Assembly: GCF_003254665.1 (NCBI RefSeq)
Contig: NZ_QHGY01000016.1
Coordinates: 434 to 61,092 of the forward strand
Reading direction: 5' to 3'
Length of the DNA: 60,659 nucleotides
From: Billgrantia lactosivorans
Lineage (GTDB): Bacteria > Pseudomonadota > Gammaproteobacteria > Pseudomonadales > Halomonadaceae
Shown here: positions 44,705 to 51,875 of the stretch, piece by piece
How the letters are laid out: each line of letters begins with the position of its first letter
Position numbering within the stretch: the stretch's first letter is position 1
Notes under the pieces: model-generated
The model's database searches: none
Told to the model about the DNA's origin: nothing
Seen by the model: the letters and a program-made list of their open reading frames with translations, nothing else
Translations under genes and position numbers: made by a program

Positions 44705-45515
44705 TCTGCGCCTCCCCGTCGGGGGCTTCGCGCCTGGCCACTTCGGGGTCGCGGATCTCGTCGTGGTAGTTGGCGACGAACGAGTTGAGCGTCTCCTCGA
44801 TGAAGGACGGCAGGCGGCGCTTGGTGATCAGCGAGATGCCCTCGAGCACCATGTTCATGGCGATCAGTCGCTCCTCGGTGCGCCGCTCGAGCTTCACGGC
44901 GATGGGCTTGAACACCAGGTTGGCGAGCAGGATCCCGTAGAACGTCGTCAGCAGCGCAACGGCCATGCGCGGGCCGATGACGTGCAGGTCGCCGGACTCC
45001 ATCACCTCGAGCATGTTGACCAGTCCCACCAGGGTGCCGATCATGCCGAATGCCGGCGCATAGGTGGCCATGGTGCGGAAGATCTGTGCCTCGGCGTGTT
45101 CGCGGGCCTTGAGCCGGGCGATGCGCCAGCGCAGCAGGTCGAAGATCTCCTCCTCCTTGGTATTGGCGATGACCAGCTGGATACCGGTCCGCAGGAAAGG
45201 ATTGCGCGCCTTTTCGAGTGCCGCCTCGACGGCCCGCACGTCGCCCTTGAACCACAGCCGCGAGATGTCCACCAGCTCCTTGATGTCATCGCGCATGTAG
45301 GTGTTCTCGCGGCGGAACACCAGGCCCACCAGGCGCACGACGCGCAGCACCTCCTTGAGCGGGTAGCTGATGAAGGTGGCCGCCATGGTACCGGCCAGCA
45401 CGATGGCAAGGCCCGGCAGGTTGATGAAGCTCTGCGGCGACTCGGCGGTGAAGAACAGCACGCTGACCAGCAGGATAATGCTGGCGATCATGCCGATAAT
45501 GGTGGACGGGTTCAT
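44697..45515 (-). CDS. motA: Flagellar stator protein MotA
   Basis: 272 aa. Four membrane helices (about 5-25, 30-50, 150-170, 185-205), with the cytosolic charged loop between helices 2 and 3 and the TM3-TM4 region YAPAFGMIGTLVGLVNML and LTTFYGILLANLVFKPIA. The latter resembles sodium-type PomA as well as MotA/MotC. AGGAGCTTGA-type ribosome site. Driven by a sigma-28 promoter at 45556-45582. Confidence 0.93.
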   Translation of the reverse strand: MNPSTIIGMIASIILLVSVLFFTAESPQSFINLPGLAIVLAGTMAATFISYPLKEVLRVVRLVGLVFRRENTYMRDDIKELVDISRLWFKGDVRAVEAALEKARNPFLRTGIQLVIANTKEEEIFDLLRWRIARLKAREHAEAQIFRTMATYAPAFGMIGTLVGLVNMLEVMESGDLHVIGPRMAVALLTTFYGILLANLVFKPIAVKLERRTEERLIAMNMVLEGISLITKRRLPSFIEETLNSFVANYHDEIRDPEVARREAPDGEAQNA

Positions 45516-45555
45516 TCAAGCTCCTGAAAATACGGGGCATCGCGTCTGAGGGGAA

Positions 45556-45582
45556 GTATCGGCGAGAGTGGCGGACACTTTA
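45556..45582 (-). promoter_or_regulatory. Sigma-28 (FliA) promoter of motAB
   Basis: On the minus strand TAAAGTGT - 11 bases - GCCGATAC, 41 bases before the motA ATG. Confidence 0.88.
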
Positions 45583-45610
45583 GCCGGAAATGGGAAAGGC
45601 GCGCATCGAG

Positions 45611-45624
45611 TTGACCCAGGTCAA
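45611..45624. promoter_or_regulatory. FNR/Anr-box-like dyad between divergent sigma-28 promoters
   Basis: TTGAC-CCAG-GTCAA, a perfect 14-bp dyad that fits the TTGAY-N4-RTCAA pattern of FNR/Anr family sites. Binding is inferred. Confidence 0.45.
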
Positions 45625-45639
45625 TTCTTTCGCACCCGC

Positions 45640-45666
45640 TAAAGTTCCGCCGGCTCCGGCCGATAC
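45640..45666 (+). promoter_or_regulatory. Sigma-28 (FliA) promoter of the EAL gene
   Basis: TAAAGTTC - 11 bases - GCCGATAC, 161 bases before the EAL start. Confidence 0.86.
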
Positions 45667-45826
45667 CGGAATCATGGGATCCTTGTCGGCAGCAGGCCTT
45701 ACCCTGGCCGGCCATGGCGGGTGGCGCAGGCGGGGCGCCTGCGCCTGGCCAACGCGCGATGCCTGCAGCGTGGACGACGCGCAGGGGGACGACCCGTTGG
45801 CCGACAGCGACCGGACAGGAGGAAGC

Positions 45827-46603
45827 ATGCACCGATGTGCCGAGAAGGACGGACACTGCGAACGCTGCGAGGGGCCGCTGCCGTTCGCGTTCACCATGGC
45901 CTTCCAGCCGATCGTCGATCTCGCCTCGGCCAGCATCGCCGCCTACGAGGCGCTGGTGAGGGGCCCCGCGGGCGAATCGGCGGGCAGCATCCTGGCCCAG
46001 GTCACGCCTCGGCTGCTCTACCGCTTCGACCAGGCCTGCCGCATCCGCGCCATCGAGCTCGCCAGCCGGCTCGGCATGCGCGAGAACCTGTCGATCAATT
46101 TCCTGCCCAATGCGGTGTACGAACCCATGGCCTGCATCCAGGCGACGCTGGCGATTTCCGCCCAGGTCGGCTGGCCGCTCCAGCGGCTGGTGTTCGAGGT
46201 GACCGAGAGTGAGAAGGTGCAGGACAAGCAGCACCTGCGCAACATCCTCGAAGCCTATCGCAACACGGGATTCGTCACCGCGCTGGACGACTTCGGCAAT
46301 GGCTTCGCCAATCTCGACCTGCTGGTGGAGCTGCATCCCGACCGGCTCAAGATCGACCGCGCCCTGGTGATGCACTGCGACAGCGATGCACGCCGCCAGT
46401 CCATCCTGCGGGCCATCATCCGCCTGGGCCGGGAGCTCGGCATCGACCTGGTGGCCGAAGGGGTGGAGAGCCGCGAGGAAGCGCTGTGGCTGGCGCGCAG
46501 CGGCATCACCCTGCAGCAGGGCTTCTTCTTTGCCCGCCCCCGCCTGGAGAGCCTGACCCCGGGCCTCGAGCCGACGCTCGCGGCCTTGCGGCAAGCCCTG
46601 TAG
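45827..46603 (+). CDS. EAL-domain c-di-GMP phosphodiesterase
   Basis: 258 aa, almost only an EAL domain, cytosolic. Catalytic set looks complete: EAL in YEALVRG, Asn in SINFLPN, Glu in FEVTESE, DDFGNGF, Lys in LKIDRA, EGVE and QGFFFARP. A short N-terminal Cys cluster (Cys4, 11, 14) precedes it and may bind metal or sense redox. AGGAGG lies four bases before ATG 45827, which decides the start over a long upstream in-frame extension. Sigma-28 promoter upstream, so made with late flagellar genes. Confidence 0.93.
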   Translation: MHRCAEKDGHCERCEGPLPFAFTMAFQPIVDLASASIAAYEALVRGPAGESAGSILAQVTPRLLYRFDQACRIRAIELASRLGMRENLSINFLPNAVYEPMACIQATLAISAQVGWPLQRLVFEVTESEKVQDKQHLRNILEAYRNTGFVTALDDFGNGFANLDLLVELHPDRLKIDRALVMHCDSDARRQSILRAIIRLGRELGIDLVAEGVESREEALWLARSGITLQQGFFFARPRLESLTPGLEPTLAALRQAL

Positions 46604-46688
46604 GTAAAGCGGTTCGATCACGATCATGACAGCCTGAATCAAGAACATTTTTTCCCGCTGCATCACAGCCAGCACGGAGCCAAACCGC

Positions 46689-47891
46689 ATGTCTGAGCAA
46701 AGGGACCCCGATCCTTTCACCATCGCCCTTCAGCCGATTCACGACGCCAGTCATCACCACGTGGCGGATCGCCTGGTCTACACCCGACACACCGACACCG
46801 AGGCCGAGGACGTCATGGCCGCCACGGCCCGGGCGCTGGCCAGCGCCGTCTACGAGCTCGGCGACGGCGGCCTGCTGGGTGACAGGACGCTGTTCGTCGA
46901 CCTGCCGCTCGAGTGGCTCGAGCGTCCCGAACTGCTGCCGACCCCGGCGCCGCGCCTGGCCCTCGGCATCGCCGAGGCGCAAACGGTCGATGCCGATCTG
47001 CTCGCCCGCCTCGACGACATCCGCGAGCGCGGCTACCGCGTCATCGTGTCGTCCCGCCTGCTGAAACAGGACCTGCAGGCGATGCTCGGCCGCTGCGACA
47101 TCATCGTGCTCGGCTCGCCCCAGGACCTCGACGACGAGACCCTGGAACGCCTGCCCGGGCGCAACGTCAAGCTGCTGGTCGAGAATCTCGACAGCCGCGA
47201 AGAGCTGGAGCGCTACCAGGCGATGGGCTGCGACTACTACCACGGCCACTATCTCGCCAAGCCCAGCTTCATCGCCTCGGCTCCGCGGGGGCGCCATGGC
47301 AACCGTGCCGCCCAGATCCGCCTGATTCGCGCCCTGTACGAGGACAACAACGACCTCAACCGGCTCCACGAGCTGGTGGTCCAGGTGCCACACCTGCACG
47401 TGGCCATCCTGCGCCGCGCCAACTCGAGCTACTTCCACCGTGGCGGCAAGGAGGTCGACCTGCATCGCGCGGTACAGCTGCTGGGGCTGATCGAGCTGCG
47501 CCGGCTGATCCTCACCCTGACCCTCGCCAGCCTGCAGCCCTCGTCACGCATCGTGCTGCGCATGGCGCTGATCCGAGCCTTCATGTGCCGCAACCTGGCC
47601 GCGCCCTTCCCCTCGCTCGAGCCCGAGGACGCCTTCACCACCGGCCTGTTCTCGATGATGGATGCGCTGCTGGAGGAGGACCGCAGCACGCTGCTCGAGC
47701 AATTGCCGCTGGGCCCGCCGATCATCGACGCCCTCAAGCACCGCTCGGGGCCGCTCGGCGCGGTGCTGACCCTGTGCGAGAACCACGAGCGCCAGGTCGA
47801 GGAAGCCATCGACGACGTGCCTGCCGACCGGTTACATGGCTGCTACATGAACGCCCTGGCAAGCACCAAGGCGCTGATGGAAAATCTCTAG
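46689..47891 (+). CDS. Degenerate EAL-HDOD signalling protein (second copy)
   Basis: 400 aa. Residues about 10-200 keep the EAL barrel outline (FTIALQPIHDA; VKLLVENLDSREELERYQAMGCDYYHGHYL) but lack EAL, DDFG and the other metal ligands, so it should be catalytically dead. HDOD domain about 205-395 (LVVQVPHLHVAILRRANSSYF). Begins 85 bases after the active EAL gene, possibly on the same transcript. Its stop overlaps the convergent fliA stop by four bases. Diverged from the protein at 36589. Confidence 0.88.
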   Translation: MSEQRDPDPFTIALQPIHDASHHHVADRLVYTRHTDTEAEDVMAATARALASAVYELGDGGLLGDRTLFVDLPLEWLERPELLPTPAPRLALGIAEAQTVDADLLARLDDIRERGYRVIVSSRLLKQDLQAMLGRCDIIVLGSPQDLDDETLERLPGRNVKLLVENLDSREELERYQAMGCDYYHGHYLAKPSFIASAPRGRHGNRAAQIRLIRALYEDNNDLNRLHELVVQVPHLHVAILRRANSSYFHRGGKEVDLHRAVQLLGLIELRRLILTLTLASLQPSSRIVLRMALIRAFMCRNLAAPFPSLEPEDAFTTGLFSMMDALLEEDRSTLLEQLPLGPPIIDALKHRSGPLGAVLTLCENHERQVEEAIDDVPADRLHGCYMNALASTKALMENL

Positions 47892-48592
47892 CCTTCCACG
47901 GTCAGGCGTGCCCTGAGCCGGCTCACCGCCTGACTGTGCAGCTGGCACACGCGCGACTCGGTCACCCCCAGCACGACGCCGATCTCCTTGAGGTTGAGCT
48001 CCTCCTGGTAGTAGAGCGCCATCAGCAGCTTTTCGCGTTCGGGAAGCGCCTCGATGCCCTCGGCCAGCTGCTGGCGCTTCTCCTCGTCGATCAGATTGCG
48101 GTAGGGCGTATCGATCGAGGCATCCTCGATGCCGGGCTCGACCCCCTCTGCCATCAGGGCCTCGAAAGGCAGCAGGTGGCCGCTGTTGGTGTCGTTGAGC
48201 AGCTGGCGATACTCCTCCAGGCCCATGGCGAGCTCGGCGGCGATCTCGGTTTCCTCGGCCGGCCGGCCCAGCGTCTGCTCCAGGCGGCGCACCGCCTCGT
48301 CGACCGCGCGGGCGTTGCGTCTGACGCTGCGCGGCAGCCAGTCGCGGCTGCGCAGCTCGTCGAGCATGGCGCCGCGAATTCGCTGGCTGGCGAAGGTGGC
48401 AAAACTGGCCCCCTGGGTCGCGTCGAAGCGGCCCATGGCTTCGAGCAGTCCCACCGTGCCGGCCTGGATCAGGTCGTCGAGTTCGATGCTCGACGGTAGC
48501 CTGACCTGCATCGAGAGCGCCTGACGCCTCACCAGCGGCAGGTACTCATCCAGCAGGTCCGCCTGTTCGATCTTGCCTCGTGCTGTGTACAT
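47888..48592 (-). CDS. fliA: Flagellar sigma factor FliA (sigma-28)
   Basis: 234 aa (E. coli 239). Region 2 (RLPSSIELDDLIQAGTVGLLEAMGRFD; FATFASQRIRGAMLDELRSRDW), region 3 and region 4 (LPEREKLLMALYYQEELNLKEIGVVLGVTESRVCQLHSQA). Directs RNA polymerase to the TAAA-N15-GCCGATAA promoters found in this window. Last gene of the flhB-flhA-flhF-flhE block, in the position typical after flhG. Confidence 0.97.
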   Translation of the reverse strand: MYTARGKIEQADLLDEYLPLVRRQALSMQVRLPSSIELDDLIQAGTVGLLEAMGRFDATQGASFATFASQRIRGAMLDELRSRDWLPRSVRRNARAVDEAVRRLEQTLGRPAEETEIAAELAMGLEEYRQLLNDTNSGHLLPFEALMAEGVEPGIEDASIDTPYRNLIDEEKRQQLAEGIEALPEREKLLMALYYQEELNLKEIGVVLGVTESRVCQLHSQAVSRLRARLTVEG

Positions 48593-48648
48593 GCGCTTGC
48601 TCTCACGGCTGACAATCCCCCCGAGCGTCAGCTCGGGCGCTCGAGGGG

Positions 48649-49071
48649 TCAGGGACGTTGCAGGGGTTCATGGTTGACGATCACCTGCAGCCCTTGCAGG
48701 GTCGCGGCACGCTGCCGGCGATCCTGCAGTGAAAACTGGAAATGCAGTGGCGTATCGGCCGGCAGCCCTGCCATGGCCTCGGTCTGTCCGCGCGGCCCCG
48801 ACAGCGGCGTGCAGCTGCCCGGATGGCACAGCCAGGCATCCACCTCGCTGCCGGCCGGCGGCTGGTACTGCCAGCCGACTCGCCCCATCACCTGGCCACT
48901 GGCCAGCTCGGGCGAGGGCGGCAGCAGCGCGGCGGACGCCAGCGGCCGGTCGGCCGAGACCACCCGCAGCGAGGGCGCGGTGGCGACCCAGCTGCCGCTG
49001 GCGAGCGCGATACCCGCCGCCCAAGCACACAGGGCGCCCCCGGCCAGCCAGCGGCTCCTGCCACCTATCAT
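48649..49071 (-). CDS. flhE: Periplasmic flagellar protein FlhE
   Basis: 140 aa. N-terminal signal peptide (about 1-26), mature part beginning SGSWVATAPSLRV, with WLCHPGSCTPLSG (two Cys) and the C-terminal LQVIVNHEP, all as in enteric FlhE, which limits proton leak through the flagellar export gate. The ATG overlaps the stop of the upstream gene (ATGA). Presence next to flhF rather than only flhBA is unusual. Confidence 0.88.
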   Translation of the reverse strand: MIGGRSRWLAGGALCAWAAGIALASGSWVATAPSLRVVSADRPLASAALLPPSPELASGQVMGRVGWQYQPPAGSEVDAWLCHPGSCTPLSGPRGQTEAMAGLPADTPLHFQFSLQDRRQRAATLQGLQVIVNHEPLQRP

Positions 49072-49661
49072 CGCGCCAATACCAGCAGCTCGATGTCGAA
49101 ATAAGCGTCCGCCACGTACTGCAGATTGGCCAATAGGCCCTGTCGACCCACGCCCGGCGGGTGCACGGCGATCAAGCGGCGCGGCCCGCCCTGCGCGGCG
49201 ATCTGCTTGAGCTGGCGATAGCCGCGACGAAACGCCTCCAGGTCGTCGTCGACCCACAGTGCCCAGCGGGCCTGCTGAGCGGCCAGCAGCGGCAGGTGCG
49301 GGCTGTTGACGGACAGGGCGACGATGCGCCAGGTGCGTGGATCGCCGACCCAGCGCCGCCCTTCGCCGGCCCAGCTCTCCAGCAGCTCGGCTACCCTGGC
49401 GGTGTGACGCTCGGCGGTGCCCGGCAGGCCCAGCACCATCAGCGTCCTGTCCTGAGCACCGCTGGACGCACGCGATGGCGGCGTGGCGCCGACCCGGGCC
49501 GCCGGCCCGGCCACCGCGGGGCGGACGGCAGCCTGCGGCCCGGGCACGCCGTCGGCGCCGCTGGCGGCCAGCTCGACCAGCATCTCGGCCACGTGTGTCG
49601 GGCAATCCTGCGCCTCGCCGTTTGCCCACTGGCGCAGCCCTGCGGCCTGGTCCCATCCCAT
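49068..49661 (-). CDS. FlhG (FleN) remnant keeping the DQAxxLR motif without the ATPase P-loop
   Basis: 197 aa, in the exact slot of flhG between flhF and fliA. Begins MGWDQAAGLRQWA, the DQAxxLR helix by which FlhG stimulates the FlhF GTPase. The MinD/ParA core is missing: no KGGVGKT, no switch motifs; instead a Pro/Ala linker (about 40-70) and a shrunken domain (about 72-197) whose end, YVADAYFDIELLVLA, recalls the C-terminal part of FlhG. Stop codon of flhF abuts its ATG (TAGATG). Probably a dedicated FlhF activator that cannot dimerise on membranes with ATP. The remnant reading is inference. Confidence 0.75.
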   Translation of the reverse strand: MGWDQAAGLRQWANGEAQDCPTHVAEMLVELAASGADGVPGPQAAVRPAVAGPAARVGATPPSRASSGAQDRTLMVLGLPGTAERHTARVAELLESWAGEGRRWVGDPRTWRIVALSVNSPHLPLLAAQQARWALWVDDDLEAFRRGYRQLKQIAAQGGPRRLIAVHPPGVGRQGLLANLQYVADAYFDIELLVLAR

Positions 49662-51872
49662 CTAGCCTGTCTCCCTTTCACCGAGCCCCAGGTGGCGAAT
49701 CGCATCGCGCACCAGGAAGAGTTGTAGCAACGAGTCGAGCAGCGCGACGTCGCGCCGCCGACGGCGACCGCCGCCAAGCCCCAGCAGTTCCGCGCGCAAA
49801 TCCATCGCCGCCTCGTCCTCGGCGAGGTCAAGGTGGGCCGCCACCGTGGCCAGTCCGCTGGCCATCAGCAGGCGCAGGTCCGCGCGAAGCTCGCCGAGTT
49901 CGGCCGGGTCCAGGCGCTGCCAGGCGCGACGGGCCAGCTGCGGCAGTACATCCCCCTGCAGCAGCGTCAGCAGCAGCGCCTTGGGCGCACGCCCCAGCCG
50001 CGCCGGCGCGATCCAGTAGCGCCTGCCGAGCACCTTGCCGCTCTCCTCGTCGCGAAGCTCCCCCAGCCAGGCGCGTGCCTCCAGGCGCTGCGAGTCGCGC
50101 CGGCTGCCCTTGAGCGCCACACTGACGGCCAGGCTGTCGAGGGCGAGACGGCATGGTGCGCCGCGGAAACGGCAGCGCAGGTCGCCGACGGACTCGCCAA
50201 TGCCATCGAGCGACGCCAGGCTGCGGCGCTCGCCGGAATGCTCGACGCGCTGGCTGCCGCGCACCTGGCTGCACCAGCTGGCTGCATGACGCTCGAGCCA
50301 CTCGCCCGCCTCGCCGTCGGGCAGGCCGTTGAGCAGATGGACCTCGACGGCATGGCGAGCCTGCGCCGCCTCGAGGCGCGCCCGCTGGCCCGCCACCTGG
50401 CGATGCTGCGGTAGCGGCAGCGGCAGCCAGGTACCTTCGGGACCGAGCGCCACGTCCGGCATCGACCAGCGCTCCCCCGGCACCCGGCGGCGCTCGCTCC
50501 ACAGCATGCCCAGCGCCTGTCCGTCGCGGGGGTAGTCCTCCAGCAGACGGTCGAGACGCTGTTGCTGGATGGTGGAGGGCATGCCCAGCAGGTTCCACAC
50601 CTCCTCGAGGCGCTCGAAGCCCGGCAGCCGCAGGCGCAACGCCTGCAGCACCGAGGCCAGGCGCCGGCCCTGCCCCAGCAGGTTGCCGGAACCGCGCACG
50701 ACCGGCTCCGGCGCCTGGCGCGCGGCCGGCCTGGCCAGCGGCGTGCGATCGGCCAGGGCCTGGTCGATCAGGGCATCGGGCTCGGCGAGCGCCATGTCCT
50801 CGGGGACGCGCTGGCCATGCGAGACGAACAGCAGGCGCAGGCCGTGACGCATGACGATGTCGAGCACGGGGGCCAGCCGCCCGGCCTCGTCCTGCTTGGT
50901 GATGATGCAGTCGTTGAGCTCGCCGCCGGCCGCCTGGGCCGCCTGGCGATAGCGCACCACGACCTCCTCGAGGGTCTCGGGCTGGCTGGCCGCATTCAGC
51001 AGCAGCACCAGGCGCACCGGCGAGTCGCCGCCATGCAGATGGCTGACCTGCTCGATGACGCGGTGGTCGCGCTGGCTCATGCCGACCGTGTCGATGATGA
51101 TCCACGACTTGCCCTTCATGCGCCCCAGCAGCTCCGACACCGGCTGATCGGCGTTGAGCGCGTACATCGGCACGTCGAGCAGCCGTGAATAGATGCGTAG
51201 CTGCTCGTGCGCTCCGATTCGGAAGCTGTCGGTGGTCACCAGTGCCACCGGGCGGGTGCCGTGGCGCATGACGTAGCGCGCCGTCAACTTGGCCGTGGTG
51301 GTGGTCTTGCCCACCCCGGTGGGACCGATCAGCGCCACGATGCCGGTGCGATCCATGAAGGCGGCCTCGTCGTCCAGGCCGCGCAGGCGCCTGGCCAACT
51401 GGCGCCCCAGCCACGCCAGGGCGCGCTCGTCCAGTGCGCCTGCGGCCGCAAGCTCCTCGGGCAGGGCCGAGACCACCTCGTCGGCCAGCGCCTGGCTGAA
51501 ACCGGCCGCCAGCATCGTCTCGAGCAGCTGCTCGGAGAGCGTGGCGGCCGCTGCCGGCTGGCCCTGACCGCCCGCCAGCAGGGCGCGCATGTCGCGCATC
51601 TCCTCGAGCAGCCGCGCGCTCATGGCTTCGAACGCCTGCGCCGGGTCCGGGCTCGCCGGTGCGGCGGGCGGCGAGGGGCGGCTCGGCGCCTGGGGCCGCG
51701 GTTCGGGCTCGCCGGCGTCGCCGGCCGCGGCTGCCGATTCGGCCATCGCCAGGATCTCGACCCCCTGCTCGGTGTGCCGGTTGGCCAGGATCAGGGCCTC
51801 GTCACCCAGGGCAGCGCGCACCTGGCGCATGGCCTCGCGACTGTTGGCGCCCACGAAACGCATGACACTCAT
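49662..51872 (-). CDS. flhF: FlhF SRP-type GTPase with long extra C-terminal region
   Basis: 736 aa; usual FlhF is about 390-500 aa. N-terminal B domain (1-45: MRFVGANSREAMRQVRAALGDEA), Pro-rich linker, N domain (about 80-175), and G domain (178-380) with GPTGVGKTTTTAK, TTDSFRIGAHEQL, IIDTVGMSQRD and IITKQDEA (normally TKxDE). An additional 350 residues (381-736), helical and Arg/Leu-rich, match nothing I know. FlhF places flagella at poles in other bacteria. Stop meets the FlhG-remnant ATG. Confidence 0.9.
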   Translation of the reverse strand: MSVMRFVGANSREAMRQVRAALGDEALILANRHTEQGVEILAMAESAAAAGDAGEPEPRPQAPSRPSPPAAPASPDPAQAFEAMSARLLEEMRDMRALLAGGQGQPAAAATLSEQLLETMLAAGFSQALADEVVSALPEELAAAGALDERALAWLGRQLARRLRGLDDEAAFMDRTGIVALIGPTGVGKTTTTAKLTARYVMRHGTRPVALVTTDSFRIGAHEQLRIYSRLLDVPMYALNADQPVSELLGRMKGKSWIIIDTVGMSQRDHRVIEQVSHLHGGDSPVRLVLLLNAASQPETLEEVVVRYRQAAQAAGGELNDCIITKQDEAGRLAPVLDIVMRHGLRLLFVSHGQRVPEDMALAEPDALIDQALADRTPLARPAARQAPEPVVRGSGNLLGQGRRLASVLQALRLRLPGFERLEEVWNLLGMPSTIQQQRLDRLLEDYPRDGQALGMLWSERRRVPGERWSMPDVALGPEGTWLPLPLPQHRQVAGQRARLEAAQARHAVEVHLLNGLPDGEAGEWLERHAASWCSQVRGSQRVEHSGERRSLASLDGIGESVGDLRCRFRGAPCRLALDSLAVSVALKGSRRDSQRLEARAWLGELRDEESGKVLGRRYWIAPARLGRAPKALLLTLLQGDVLPQLARRAWQRLDPAELGELRADLRLLMASGLATVAAHLDLAEDEAAMDLRAELLGLGGGRRRRRDVALLDSLLQLFLVRDAIRHLGLGERETG

Positions 51873-51875
51873 CGT

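Larger units (their letters stand above)
45516..45826. other. Divergent sigma-28 control region, motA / EAL gene
   Basis: 311 bases holding two outward-facing sigma-28 promoters and an FNR/Anr-like dyad between them (listed separately). The rest, 45667-45826, is a GC-rich leader of the EAL gene without other clear signals. Confidence 0.8.

Noticed and set aside
45590..45826. Longer EAL protein starting at 45590
   Set aside because: The extension would be transcribed across the sigma-28 promoter, and AGGAGG precedes ATG 45827.
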